From Colwellia sp. MB3u-41 (lineage in GTDB: Bacteria > Pseudomonadota > Gammaproteobacteria > Enterobacterales > Alteromonadaceae), in assembly GCF_014076845.1 (NCBI RefSeq), contig NZ_JACGUT010000084.1:310001-374000 (forward strand): a stretch of 64,000 nt of DNA, given 5' to 3'. The position numbers and the translations under genes are program-made. Positions 8,925 to 17,806 of this stretch are shown here, piece after piece. Positions within the stretch are counted from its first letter, which is position 1. Each line of letters begins with the position of its first letter. The notes beneath the pieces were generated by a model that was given only the letters and a program-made list of their open reading frames with translations, searched no databases and was not told the DNA's origin.

Positions 8925-9686
8925 TTGTCACCTTTTTATAAAATAGCCCAAATAAGTGATTGTCATCTTTTTTCCCAAACTGATGGTCTGCATTATGGTG
9001 CAAATGTTTATCAAAACTTAGTCTGTGTTTTACACGAGATTAAAAATCACCATGCAGTAAAAGCGATCGTATTCACTGGTGATATTACGCAAGACCACAG
9101 TGAGAAATCTTACCAACGTTTTGTGCAAGCGGTACTTGAAAGTGGTATAACGGTGCCCTTTTATTACCTAGCGGGCAACCATGATGAGCATGAATTACTT
9201 GATAAGTATTTATCAGTCCCGCCCTTTATCAATGAAAAAGTTATCAATGAACAATACTGGCAAATTGTTTTACTTAATAGTAAAAGTGATACGCCAAAAG
9301 GGTTAGTGACTACCCGAGATTTGTTCGCACTAGAATCAACTGTCGATATACAAAAACATCAATTACTGATGATGCACCACCATCCTATTGATGTGGGGTA
9401 TTTTATTGACCAACATGGTTTAGAAAATAAAGAGCATTTTTGGCAAACGATTAATAAATTTTCGAGCATAAAAGCTATTGCTTGTGGTCATGTTCACCAA
9501 GCATTAACGTTACATGCAGAGCCGTTATCTTCCCTTTCGTTATTTACGTGTCCTGCAACATCTATTCAATTTGACACAACTAAGAGTAGTGGAACTTCTA
9601 ATGGGCAAGGGGCTGGGTACCGTGTTTTTTCTTTATTTTCTGATGGAAGAATAAAGGCAGATCACTATTTTTTATCAAAGGAATAA
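8925..9686 (+). CDS. cpdA: 3',5'-cyclic AMP phosphodiesterase
   Basis: Hydrolyses cAMP to AMP and so lowers CRP activity. It is a calcineurin-like metallophosphatase with the metal-binding motifs in order: ISDCHLF (D-x-H), FTGDITQD, LAGNHDEH, MMHHHPID and CGHVHQA. The likely start is TTG at 8925, five bases after the yqiB stop. No ATG lies before the first motif and no strong ribosome site is visible, which fits translational coupling. At 253 residues it is close to the usual length of the family. Confidence 0.92.
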   Translation: MSPFYKIAQISDCHLFSQTDGLHYGANVYQNLVCVLHEIKNHHAVKAIVFTGDITQDHSEKSYQRFVQAVLESGITVPFYYLAGNHDEHELLDKYLSVPPFINEKVINEQYWQIVLLNSKSDTPKGLVTTRDLFALESTVDIQKHQLLMMHHHPIDVGYFIDQHGLENKEHFWQTINKFSSIKAIACGHVHQALTLHAEPLSSLSLFTCPATSIQFDTTKSSGTSNGQGAGYRVFSLFSDGRIKADHYFLSKE

Positions 9687-9687
9687 A

Positions 9688-10284
9688 ATGTCTAAGCACA
9701 TTAATATTTTATATTTACATGGTTTTAATTCATCGCCACAGTCGATGAAAGCACAATTAACGAAAAATTACTTTGGTGAACATTTCCCTAATATCTCCTT
9801 TTTTAGCCCTCAACTCGCGTCGTCACCAGCTGCAGTTATTGAACAGTTAACGACATTAATTGATTCAAAAAGTAATAAAGAAAACATTTGGTATTTTATT
9901 GGTTCATCACTAGGAGGGTATTTTTCCACGTATCTCTCCGAAAAATATCAAAGTAAAGCCGCATTAATTAACCCTGCTGTTAAGCCTTTTGAGTTGTTAG
10001 CTGATTATTTAGGCGAGCAGACTAATCCTTATACTCATGAGGTGTTTTTAATCGAAAAACACTTTATAAAGTCACTAAAAAATATTGACCAAGTAATTAT
10101 TTCTAAAAATAATTACTTGGTCATGGTACAAACAGGCGATGAAGTGTTAGATTATCAAGAAGCTGTAGATAAATATTGTGACTGCCAAATAATTGTTCAA
10201 CAAGGTGGTGATCACAGCTTTATTCATTACTCAAAAGTATTACCCCAAATTGCGATGTTTTTTAATTTATACCAAACGGATTGA
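9688..10284 (+). CDS. yqiA: YqiA-family alpha/beta-hydrolase esterase
   Basis: A 198-residue small esterase. Seen: ILYLHGFNSSPQSMKA near the N-terminus (oxyanion region), the nucleophile Ser in GSSLGGYF (about residue 74), the acidic residue in TGDEVLDY and the catalytic His in GGDHSF. It starts two bases after the cpdA stop. The natural substrate is unknown. Its coding region contains a perfect 16-bp inverted repeat at 10086-10123 (listed separately). parE follows 60 bp downstream. Confidence 0.92.
   Translation: MSKHINILYLHGFNSSPQSMKAQLTKNYFGEHFPNISFFSPQLASSPAAVIEQLTTLIDSKSNKENIWYFIGSSLGGYFSTYLSEKYQSKAALINPAVKPFELLADYLGEQTNPYTHEVFLIEKHFIKSLKNIDQVIISKNNYLVMVQTGDEVLDYQEAVDKYCDCQIIVQQGGDHSFIHYSKVLPQIAMFFNLYQTD
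10086..10123. repeat. Perfect 16-bp inverted repeat inside yqiA
   Basis: Arms at 10086-10101 (TGACCAAGTAATTATT) and 10108-10123 are exact reverse complements around a six-base spacer (TCTAAA). They encode ordinary-looking protein sequence (DQVIISKNNYLV). A stem this long and perfect is not expected in coding DNA. Confidence 0.95.
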
Positions 10285-10344
10285 TAAAATAGACCGATAG
10301 GTATTAAAACATTTTTTCATCATAAAAATTATTAGAATAGTTAA

Positions 10345-12231
10345 ATGAGCGAACAATATAATTCAGACTCCATTGAAGTTCTCAGTGGTTTAGACCCAGT
10401 AAGACACCGTCCGGGCATGTACACAGATACAGCCCGTCCAAATCATTTAGGCCAAGAAGTTATTGATAACTCGGTCGATGAGGCATTAGCTGGGCATGCA
10501 CAAAATATCACGGTAGTCCTCGATAAAGATCAATCGCTAGAGATTATCGATGATGGTCGAGGCATGCCAACAGATATACATCCGGAAGAAGGGGTTTCAG
10601 GTGTCGAACTTATTTTCTGTAAACTTCATGCCGGTGGTAAATTTTCCAATAAAAACTATCAATTTTCTGGTGGTTTACATGGTGTTGGCATCTCTGTCGT
10701 GAATGCCCTTTCGACTCGGGTTGACGTTTCAGTTCGCCGTGATGCTAAAGTCTATGAAATGGCTTTTGAGCACGGAGAAAAAGTTGAAGAATTGCGTGAA
10801 ACCGGTACAGTAGGTCGAAGAAATACTGGCTCAAGAGTTAAGTTTTGGCCTGATCCTAAGTATTTTGACTCACCCAATTTCTCTGCTCGTCGTTTAATTC
10901 ATTTATTAAAAGCTAAAGCTGTTTTATGCCCAGGCTTAACAATTAAGTTCCATGATAAAAATGAAGACAAAAAATATCAATGGTATTACGAAGACGGTCT
11001 AGTCGACTATCTTAAAGACTCTCTTAAAACCTGTATTTGTTTACCTGAAGAACCTTTTGTTGGCACTTTTACTTCTTCACATGAGGCCGCTGATTGGGCG
11101 GTAACGTGGCTATCTGAAGGTGGGGAAGGGGTTGGTGAAAGTTATGTTAATTTAATTCCAACGATTCAAGGGGGGACGCACGTAAATGGCTTACGACAAG
11201 GTTTATTAGAATCTATGCGAGAGTTTTGCGAATTTAGAAACCTGATCCCACGTGGCGTTAAATTAACCCCGGACGATATATGGGATAAATGTTCGTATAT
11301 ATTGTCGGTAAAAATGCAAGAACCTCAATTCGCGGGTCAAACTAAAGAGCGTTTATCTTCTCGACAATGCGCCGCTTTTGTTACAGGGGTAGTTAAAGAC
11401 TCTTTTAGTTTATGGCTAAATGAACACACTGAAATAGCAGAAAACCTTGCTGAATTTTGTATCTCAAATGCTCAACGTCGCTTACGAGCGAGTAAAAAAA
11501 TAATTCGTAAAAAAATTACTCAAGGACCTGCCTTACCTGGAAAATTAACGGATTGTGGTAGTCAAGATATTACCCGAACTGAATTGTTTTTAGTGGAAGG
11601 GGACTCTGCTGGAGGTAGTGCTAAACAAGCGAGAGATCGTGAGTTTCAGGCGATCATGCCGCTTAGAGGTAAAATTTTAAACACGTGGGAAGTCGACTCG
11701 GGACAAATACTGGCCTCACAAGAGGTACATGATATTTCTGTGGCATTGGGCATTGACCCTGACAGTGATGATTTGTCAGAATTACGCTACGGAAAAATTT
11801 GTATCCTTGCCGATGCCGACTCTGATGGATTACACATTGCTACCTTATTGTGTGCCCTGTTTATGCAGCATTTTTTGCCGCTGGTACAAAAAGGACATGT
11901 TTATGTGGCGATGCCACCACTTTATCGTATCGATGTAGGTAAAGAAGTTTTTTATGCGTTAGATGAAGCTGAAAAAGACGGTGTTTTAGACCGAATAGAA
12001 GCGGAAAAAAAACGGGGTAAAGTGAATGTGCAACGTTTTAAAGGATTGGGTGAGATGAACCCTTTGCAACTTCGTGAAACGACCATGGACCCTAATACCA
12101 GACGGTTAGTACAATTAACCGTTGATGAGCATTCTGAAACCATGGAGCTTATGGATATGTTACTTTCAAAAAAACGTAGCCCAGATAGAAAAACATGGTT
12201 ACAAAGTAAAGGCGATATGATTGAAATTTAA
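10345..12231 (+). CDS. parE: DNA topoisomerase IV subunit B
   Basis: ATPase subunit of topoisomerase IV, which decatenates daughter chromosomes. GHKL ATP-binding motifs are present: EVIDNSVDEALAG, DDGRGMP and GGLHGVGISVVNAL. The Toprim domain shows EGDSAGG followed by KQARDREFQAIMPLRGKILN, then DADSDGLHI. QRFKGLGEMNP is near the C-terminus. The length of 628 residues is typical. No parC follows; the next genes after the terminator are an arsenic operon. Confidence 0.97.
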   Translation: MSEQYNSDSIEVLSGLDPVRHRPGMYTDTARPNHLGQEVIDNSVDEALAGHAQNITVVLDKDQSLEIIDDGRGMPTDIHPEEGVSGVELIFCKLHAGGKFSNKNYQFSGGLHGVGISVVNALSTRVDVSVRRDAKVYEMAFEHGEKVEELRETGTVGRRNTGSRVKFWPDPKYFDSPNFSARRLIHLLKAKAVLCPGLTIKFHDKNEDKKYQWYYEDGLVDYLKDSLKTCICLPEEPFVGTFTSSHEAADWAVTWLSEGGEGVGESYVNLIPTIQGGTHVNGLRQGLLESMREFCEFRNLIPRGVKLTPDDIWDKCSYILSVKMQEPQFAGQTKERLSSRQCAAFVTGVVKDSFSLWLNEHTEIAENLAEFCISNAQRRLRASKKIIRKKITQGPALPGKLTDCGSQDITRTELFLVEGDSAGGSAKQARDREFQAIMPLRGKILNTWEVDSGQILASQEVHDISVALGIDPDSDDLSELRYGKICILADADSDGLHIATLLCALFMQHFLPLVQKGHVYVAMPPLYRIDVGKEVFYALDEAEKDGVLDRIEAEKKRGKVNVQRFKGLGEMNPLQLRETTMDPNTRRLVQLTVDEHSETMELMDMLLSKKRSPDRKTWLQSKGDMIEI

Positions 12232-12250
12232 CTGTTCGTTTTGAAAAATA

Positions 12251-12279
12251 AAAGCATGAGTTAACTCATGCTTTTTTTT
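12251..12279 (+). terminator. Intrinsic terminator of parE
   Basis: A 10-bp stem (12251-12260 with 12265-12274) around TTAA, followed by a T-run to 12279. Confidence 0.88.
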
Positions 12280-12342
12280 GCCTCACTTTTCCTCCTTCGA
12301 TATTTATTTTTATTGTGTATTTGCAAATATTCTTTATATAAA

Positions 12343-12385
12343 ATAACATATGTTTTTTCGTATGTGTTTTTTAAACATATATAAT
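12343..12385 (+). promoter_or_regulatory. Candidate ars promoter with ArsR operator
   Basis: The imperfect dyad ACATATG (12346-12352), T-rich spacer, CGTATGTGT (12359-12367) resembles the ArsR operator of E. coli in arms and spacing. A -10-like TATAAT lies at 12380-12385, so the dyad would cover the -35 region. Metalloid-free ArsR bound here would block transcription. Inferred from similarity only. Confidence 0.6.
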
Positions 12386-12449
12386 GCCTGTTAATTTATA
12401 TTTTATAGACGTTTCTAAATAAACGTTCTGATAAATACTTTGCCAATTT

Positions 12450-12806
12450 ATGAATAATTCTACAGCTGTTCAATTCTTTAAAAACTTAGCAGACGATACA
12501 CGGCTAAAAATAATTTTACTTATACAGATGGAAAGAGAGCTTTGTGTCTGTGAACTAACGGTAGCTTTGGGTCTATCTCAACCCAAAATATCCCGTCATA
12601 TTGCTCAACTTAAATTACATAAACTGCTGTCTGAACGAAAAGTAGGGCGCTGGGTTTTTTATCGTCTCGTTGATGTTATTCCGCAATGGCAAAAAGAAGT
12701 GATCGAATTATCAAATGTTAATAATCAAGAATACATAGCGCAATGTGTCGTTAACCTTATGGGTATGGGCAATCGGCCTACCAGGCAGGAAAAATGTTGC
12801 GAATAA
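12450..12806 (+). CDS. arsR: ArsR-family metalloid-responsive repressor
   Basis: A 118-residue winged-helix repressor. The inducer-binding motif ELCVCEL (Cys32 and Cys34) is the classical As(III) site. It is followed by the recognition helix region LGLSQPKISRHIAQL and the wing RKVGRWVFYRL. Two further adjacent cysteines sit at the extreme C-terminus (EKCCE) and may take part in binding. It is first in an arsR-gap-arsJ cluster, with a matching operator-like dyad upstream. Confidence 0.93.
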   Translation: MNNSTAVQFFKNLADDTRLKIILLIQMERELCVCELTVALGLSQPKISRHIAQLKLHKLLSERKVGRWVFYRLVDVIPQWQKEVIELSNVNNQEYIAQCVVNLMGMGNRPTRQEKCCE

Positions 12807-12848
12807 TAGTAATAAACATTAATAAACATTAATAAATAGGAATAAGTC

Positions 12849-13874
12849 ATGACAATCAAAGTAGGTATTAATGGTTTTGGTCGAATAGGGCGTTTAGTTT
12901 TACGTGCAGCATGGCAGTGGCCTGAAGTAGAGTTTATTCAGATTAATGATCCCGCTGGCGATGCTAAAACATTAGCGCATTTACTCAATTTTGATTCGAT
13001 TCATGGTCGCTGGACGCTCGATGCACAGGTCAAAGATAATCAAATAATTGTTTGTGATGATGTTGGCGAGCATAAAATCAATATGAGCCAAAATTCGACC
13101 ATCGGTGAAACTGACTGGTCGCAGTGTGACGTTGTTGTTGAAGCCTCTGGGGTAATTAAAACCACTAAACTATTAACCGCTTATTTAGAACAAGGCGTTA
13201 AGCGTGTCATGGTAACAGCGCCGGTAAAAGAAGCGGGTATTTTAAATATTGTTATGGGTGTTAACCATCACCTTTATGATAAAGAACTGCATAAAATAGT
13301 TACCGCAGCTTCTTGTACAACTAATTGCTTAGCGCCGGTGGTTAAAGTGTTGCAAGACAGTGTCGGTATAAAACACGGCAGTATGACAACGATTCATGAT
13401 ATTACAAATACGCAAACTATCCTTGATGCGCCTCATAAAGATTTACGCAGAGCGAGAGCTTGTGGGCAAAGTTTAATCCCAACAACTACTGGGTCAGCAA
13501 CAGCCATTACGCATATTTTTCCTGAGCTTAAAGGGAAGTTAAATGGCCATGCGGTGCGAGTTCCATTAGCTAATGCCTCGATTACTGATTGTGTCTTTGA
13601 GCTCAACCGTGCTGTAACGGTTGATGAAATTAATCAATTCATGGCCACTGCCGCGCATGGCGAATTAAAAGGTATTCTTGGCTATGAAGAGCGGCCACTG
13701 GTTTCTGTTGATTACAAAACTGATCCACGTTCATGTATTGTTGACGCGCTATCAACTATGGTCGTTAACGACACACAACTTAAAATGTATTTATGGTACG
13801 ACAATGAATGGGGCTATGCGAATCGAGCTGCAGAGCTAATGCTTCTCGTTGGGCTTTCTGATATTAATCAGTAG
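12849..13874 (+). CDS. gap: Glyceraldehyde-3-phosphate dehydrogenase of the ars operon
   Basis: A complete GAPDH of 341 residues: NAD-binding [15 protein letters not shown] at the N-terminus, catalytic Cys156 in [23 protein letters not shown], and [11 protein letters not shown] at the C-terminus. Lying between arsR and arsJ, it most likely works in arsenate detoxification: with arsenate in place of phosphate GAPDH makes 1-arseno-3-phosphoglycerate, which ArsJ exports. That pairing is established in other bacteria. The start is 42 bp after arsR. Confidence 0.92.
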   Translation: MTIKVGINGFGRIGRLVLRAAWQWPEVEFIQINDPAGDAKTLAHLLNFDSIHGRWTLDAQVKDNQIIVCDDVGEHKINMSQNSTIGETDWSQCDVVVEASGVIKTTKLLTAYLEQGVKRVMVTAPVKEAGILNIVMGVNHHLYDKELHKIVTAASCTTNCLAPVVKVLQDSVGIKHGSMTTIHDITNTQTILDAPHKDLRRARACGQSLIPTTTGSATAITHIFPELKGKLNGHAVRVPLANASITDCVFELNRAVTVDEINQFMATAAHGELKGILGYEERPLVSVDYKTDPRSCIVDALSTMVVNDTQLKMYLWYDNEWGYANRAAELMLLVGLSDINQ

Positions 13875-13949
13875 TCATATAGAGTTCACCATTATTGGCT
13901 TTTTTAGTCGGCTAAAAATTATAATAGCTTGCTGCTATTTTTGAACGAT

Positions 13950-13969
13950 TTGTATGATGAGTCATACAA
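13950..13969. repeat. Short hairpin between gap and arsJ
   Basis: An 8-bp inverted repeat, TTGTATGA-TGAG-TCATACAA, about 40 bp before the arsJ ATG. There is no T-run after it, so it is not a standard terminator; it may be an RNA processing or stability element. Confidence 0.6.
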
Positions 13970-14011
13970 AAAGCAGGCGTGCTGGTTGCAGAGCACAATA
14001 CTGATACTTTT

Positions 14012-15253
14012 ATGTTAAAAAAATTAACCGCACTGCCAAGTGCGGTAAAACAATATTTATTGATTACCGCTAACTATTGGTTTTTCACCTTAACTGATGG
14101 CGCTTTACGTATGCTGGTGTTATTGCATTTTCACCATTTAGGTTATGCCCCACTTGCCATCGCGATGTTATTTTTATTCTATGAAATCTTTGGGGTGGTA
14201 ACTAACCTCGTCGGTGGATGGTTAGGCGCACGTATTGGCTTAAATAAAACCATGAATATTGGGTTGTTTACCCAAGTAATTGCCTTATTAATGCTTACGG
14301 TGCCTGAACAGTATTTAACCGTGGTCTGGGTAATGCTGGCGCAGGCATTGTCAGGTATTGCTAAAGATCTTAATAAAATGAGTGCTAAAAGCAGTATTAA
14401 AACGCTGGTTTCTTCAAGTAATGAGAATGAATATCAAAATGGACTCTTCCGCTGGGTTGCCTATCTTACCGGTTCAAAAAATGCCTTAAAGGGCATTGGT
14501 TTTTTTCTTGGGGCATTGTTGTTAAGCACGGTCGGTTTCTCTGGAGCGATGTTGATTATGGCAAGCGTTTTAGCGATAGTTTTTGTCTTAAGTCTTATTG
14601 TGTTGCAAGGTGATTTAGGCAAAGCTAAAGACAAAGTTAAATTTAAGCAGATATTTTCGAATCATGCTTCGCTGAATTATTTAGCCGGAGCGCGCTTATT
14701 TTTATTTGCTGCCCGAGATGTTTGGTTTGTTGTAGCACTGCCAATATATTTGGTAAGCCATTTAGGTTGGCAACACACCGATGTGGGTATATTTATGGCG
14801 CTATGGGTTATTGCTTACGGTATTGTTCAAGGGTTAACACCTAAGGTCTTTATTAAAAATAACCAACATCATATTAATGGCTATTTACTCTTCTGCTGGG
14901 GAGGAATTTTATCAGGTGTTACTTTATTATTAGCACTGTTGATGTTCTATGCTCCAACGCTCAATATTAACGCTGAAATTATTATCATCGTTGGCTTATT
15001 TGTTTTTGGTGTGGTTTTTGCCGTGAATTCAGCGCTACATAGTTATGTAATAATTGCTATGGCAAAAGAAGACGGTGTTTCAATGGATGTTGGGTTTTAT
15101 TATATGGCTAATGCGCTTGGCCGGTTATTAGGTACCGTAATGTCAGGTGTTATCTACCAATTTACAGACCTAATAACGTGTTTAATCATTTCTGCATTAT
15201 TTGCAGTACTTTCAGCGCTACTTATTAAAAGAATTTCTCTTACACATTCATAG
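14012..15253 (+). CDS. arsJ: ArsJ organoarsenical efflux permease
   Basis: MFS-type transporter that exports 1-arseno-3-phosphoglycerate made by the neighbouring GAPDH. The ATG at 14012 is preferred over an in-frame GTG at 13979 because known ArsJ proteins begin close to MLKKLTALPSAVKQYLL. Strong family blocks: TLTDGALRMLVLLHFH, LFYEIFGVVTNLVGGWLGAR, QALSGIAKDLNKMSAKS and LTGSKNALKGIGFFLG. About twelve hydrophobic segments, 413 residues. Last gene of the arsenate-resistance cluster. Confidence 0.93.
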   Translation: MLKKLTALPSAVKQYLLITANYWFFTLTDGALRMLVLLHFHHLGYAPLAIAMLFLFYEIFGVVTNLVGGWLGARIGLNKTMNIGLFTQVIALLMLTVPEQYLTVVWVMLAQALSGIAKDLNKMSAKSSIKTLVSSSNENEYQNGLFRWVAYLTGSKNALKGIGFFLGALLLSTVGFSGAMLIMASVLAIVFVLSLIVLQGDLGKAKDKVKFKQIFSNHASLNYLAGARLFLFAARDVWFVVALPIYLVSHLGWQHTDVGIFMALWVIAYGIVQGLTPKVFIKNNQHHINGYLLFCWGGILSGVTLLLALLMFYAPTLNINAEIIIIVGLFVFGVVFAVNSALHSYVIIAMAKEDGVSMDVGFYYMANALGRLLGTVMSGVIYQFTDLITCLIISALFAVLSALLIKRISLTHS

Positions 15254-15264
15254 CGCTAATAACA

Positions 15265-16428
15265 TTAGTAACGCACCGCTAAATCATTTAACTGTATATT
15301 ACCCAGTAATTGCTCATCAGTGGTCACAGCTTGCGCACTTTGCTGAGATACTTGCGTTACTTTAACGTTATAAGGGCTAACATTAAAACCGGCATAGGTT
15401 TTCCCTGCATCGGTAATAATATTATTTAAGTGTAATAAAGAAAATTCATCACCAATTTTTACGCCATGTCGTTTACCTAAATTAATTGTTAATGAATTAC
15501 CTGAAACTTGTACTATCTTGCCACGAGTAGGCTGGCACATCATATTTTCGTCTATGTCGATGATCATATCAGATAATACTTTTTCGATAGACATACCATA
15601 CTGGCTTTGCCAAAAAACTTCACTGTGAACATCAACTTGTTGACGTTTGCCGAATTCCCATGGGGCGGAGCTGCGGTATTTTTTATTGAAAACAGATTCG
15701 CCATTACTACCGTTGTAAATATATAGGCTGACACTAAACTGTCGGTTAAAAAAATCTTCTTGCCAAAATTGCCAGCCGTTAGTGGTTGCTTGTTCAAAGC
15801 TAATATCATTAATTTCAGAATACATCACATATTGAGTGTCACTAATATTCGCTAACGACATGGTTAAGTTTTTTATGGCTTCAATTTGCAAGCTATTGTT
15901 TAAGCGTGAAAATTGCGCTTTTTCTTTTAACAATAATTTTGTATCTAGGTAAATGCCTTGATTATTAATTTTATACGCAAGTTTTTCCATCAACTTACTA
16001 TCAATAGGATAAATTTTGCCAATGCTTGCCTGTTCTCTATGCATTAAGTTACTGCGTGTGATTAATAATGATTTACGGTAATCTGAAGAAAAACACTGCT
16101 TGCTCTGTGGAAATATATCAGCGCGAATGGTCACAGTGACTAAATTTCCTTCATAGGTTTCATCGACAAGTTCAAAGGAGTTAACCGTACCACTTGCGCG
16201 AATATTAATTTCATTTTGTGTCAATAATCCGTTAACCGTTTTTTGAACACTTGAAACAGAAGCACCAGCAACCAACAGCGCTTTTTTTAACGCATTCTCC
16301 ATGGCTAATGTTTTTGCTCGTTCACTGTTTCCCTGCATTATTACTGACTTGCCTTGTGCTTCATACCATTGAGCAATAGCTGAATTAGTCATGAAAAATA
16401 AAAGAAGAGCTAATATAAATAAGCGCAT
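15265..16428 (-). CDS. flgT: Flagellar assembly protein FlgT (H-ring component)
   Basis: Periplasmic protein of the outer H-ring around the basal body in polar, sodium-driven flagella. The start at 16428 gives a clean signal peptide (MRLFILALLLFFMTNSAIA) followed by QWYEAQGKSVIMQGNSERAKTLAMENALKKAL, characteristic of FlgT. The frame stays open 63 bp further upstream but that would spoil the signal peptide. The C-terminal SH3-like part shows INLGKRHGVKIGDEFSLL. 387 residues. Divergent from flgO-flgP, with a sigma-54-like promoter 46 bp upstream. Confidence 0.88.
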   Translation of the reverse strand: MRLFILALLLFFMTNSAIAQWYEAQGKSVIMQGNSERAKTLAMENALKKALLVAGASVSSVQKTVNGLLTQNEINIRASGTVNSFELVDETYEGNLVTVTIRADIFPQSKQCFSSDYRKSLLITRSNLMHREQASIGKIYPIDSKLMEKLAYKINNQGIYLDTKLLLKEKAQFSRLNNSLQIEAIKNLTMSLANISDTQYVMYSEINDISFEQATTNGWQFWQEDFFNRQFSVSLYIYNGSNGESVFNKKYRSSAPWEFGKRQQVDVHSEVFWQSQYGMSIEKVLSDMIIDIDENMMCQPTRGKIVQVSGNSLTINLGKRHGVKIGDEFSLLHLNNIITDAGKTYAGFNVSPYNVKVTQVSQQSAQAVTTDEQLLGNIQLNDLAVRY

Positions 16429-16473
16429 AAGATGTCCGTCAGTAAAAATGGGTTTATTATTAATAGGTGAATA

Positions 16474-16490
16474 TGCAGTTTCTATGCCCA
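16474..16490 (-). promoter_or_regulatory. Candidate sigma-54 promoter of flgT
   Basis: The minus strand reads TGGGCATAGAAACTGCA. The GG and GC dinucleotides are in the exact -24/-12 spacing (12 bases apart), and TGCA fits the -12 element. RpoN dependence is expected for middle flagellar genes in Vibrio-type hierarchies. Confidence 0.55.
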
Positions 16491-16520
16491 CTTATTTTAT
16501 ACAGTAATAGTTACATACAT

Positions 16521-16536
16521 TGGCGCGATTTGTGCT
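16521..16536 (+). promoter_or_regulatory. Candidate sigma-54 promoter of flgO-flgP
   Basis: TGGCGCGATTTGTGCT on the plus strand, close to the consensus TGGCACG-N4-TTGCW, with GG and GC 12 bases apart. It lies 87 bp before the flgO ATG and about 30 bp from the opposing flgT site. Confidence 0.65.
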
Positions 16537-16622
16537 TTATATTTGCCATATACTCTTTAATGTCGATTATCGATATTACTATTAGACTTATTATTCGCTT
16601 AATGGCGATTAAGGGGAGCTCA

Positions 16623-17279
16623 ATGAAAAAGTGGCTTATTCCATTATTTATTCCAACGTTGATGTCATGTTCATCAATGAATATGATGAATGAAGAGGAT
16701 GACTTTTATAAATCAAAGCAAGAAGTACGAGGTGAAATTGACAGCTTTAATTTACCTCGACATGCAATAGCTGATGTTGTTAAAGGTCTTACTTATCAGA
16801 TGCTTGAAAGTAGCTCTTTTGTTAATCCTAAAACACCTATTGCGGTTGCTTCTTTTGTTGAGTTAGCAGATCTTGAGTCAACCAATTGGCTAGGTAACCA
16901 AATATCAGAAAACTTTGTTCATGAATTACAACGTCATGGTTTAGTGGTTATTGATTTTAAAACCACAGGACATATTCGTGTAACTCCCCAAGGTGATTAT
17001 GTGTTTAGTCGTGACTGGAAAGAATTACCCGAACGCCAGATTATTGACTACGTAGTGACGGGTACCATGATGGAACAAGAAAATGGTGTGATGATTAACG
17101 CCCGTATGATTGGTATGCAATCACGTGTCGTTGTTGCAACCGCGCAATCATTTATTCCAAGTTGGGTCATCGGCGAACAAATTAATCAAGATGAAAGTGT
17201 GCGCATAAAAGACGGATTAATCATTCGAAACAGCGTTATGTTGGCTGAAGATGAACGGTCAATTGAAATTGTTAATTAA
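16623..17279 (+). CDS. flgO: FlgO, flagellar outer membrane lipoprotein
   Basis: Lipoprotein needed for flagellar stability and motility in Vibrio. The ATG at 16623 is chosen because AGGGGAG lies just upstream and it gives a short lipoprotein signal with the lipobox LMSC (MKKWLIPLFIPTLMSC). The frame is open further upstream but that part is not plausible as a signal. Family blocks: FVELADLESTNWLGNQISENFVHELQRHGLVVIDFK and VTGTMMEQENGVMINARMIG, read in that order. 218 residues. flgP follows 32 bp downstream. Confidence 0.9.
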   Translation: MKKWLIPLFIPTLMSCSSMNMMNEEDDFYKSKQEVRGEIDSFNLPRHAIADVVKGLTYQMLESSSFVNPKTPIAVASFVELADLESTNWLGNQISENFVHELQRHGLVVIDFKTTGHIRVTPQGDYVFSRDWKELPERQIIDYVVTGTMMEQENGVMINARMIGMQSRVVVATAQSFIPSWVIGEQINQDESVRIKDGLIIRNSVMLAEDERSIEIVN

Positions 17280-17311
17280 TTAATTTGTTTAAATAAATTT
17301 AGGGCTAACGT

Positions 17312-17791
17312 TTGGTATTTATGATGAAAAAAATAATTCTTAATTTATTGTTTTTTATGGGGGTCGGTTTTTTACTCGCGAGCTGTTCTAGTGTGTATGA
17401 TAAACATGTACAGTGGCAAAGTGTGAAGCCTGAAACCTTCCCTGTCTTACGGGCTATTGGACAAGCACCGATCAGTTTGCAAAATTCAGAACATGAGACA
17501 CAGCGGATGCTGATGGCTATTAATGCGTCAAAACTTGCCGCTTATGCGGAACTTGCTGAACAAGTCTACGGACAAAAAATAAATGGTGAAATGACCATGT
17601 CACAATTATTACTAGGAAAGCACGAGGTGTCGGCATCAGTTTATGGCATTATTCGCGCAGCTAAAGTGATAAAAAGCTACCCGGTAGGCGACAGTTACAC
17701 CACAGAGCTAAGTTTAGATTTTGAAGATGTTTACAATATATATGTCGCTTCTGCACCCAAGCGTGAAATTAAAGACGTGACTTATTATTAA
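17312..17791 (+). CDS. flgP: FlgP, flagellar outer membrane lipoprotein
   Basis: Lipoprotein partner of FlgO in the outer flagellar ring complex. Lipobox LLASC after a hydrophobic signal. The start is uncertain: TTG at 17312 has an AGGG at proper distance (17301-17304), while ATGs at 17321 and 17324 give a more usual signal (MKKIILNLLFF) but sit far from it. Seen: LRAIGQAPISLQN, INASKLAAYAELAEQVYGQKI and SASVYGIIRAAKVIKSYPVG, which match FlgP of Vibrio and Campylobacter type. It converges on the TonB-dependent receptor gene. Confidence 0.88.
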   Translation: MVFMMKKIILNLLFFMGVGFLLASCSSVYDKHVQWQSVKPETFPVLRAIGQAPISLQNSEHETQRMLMAINASKLAAYAELAEQVYGQKINGEMTMSQLLLGKHEVSASVYGIIRAAKVIKSYPVGDSYTTELSLDFEDVYNIYVASAPKREIKDVTYY

Positions 17792-17806
17792 GAGGCAAAG
17801 CACAGC

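Noticed and set aside
13979..14011. GTG at 13979 as the arsJ start.
   Set aside because: The family begins close to the ATG at 14012, and the extra residues have no counterpart.
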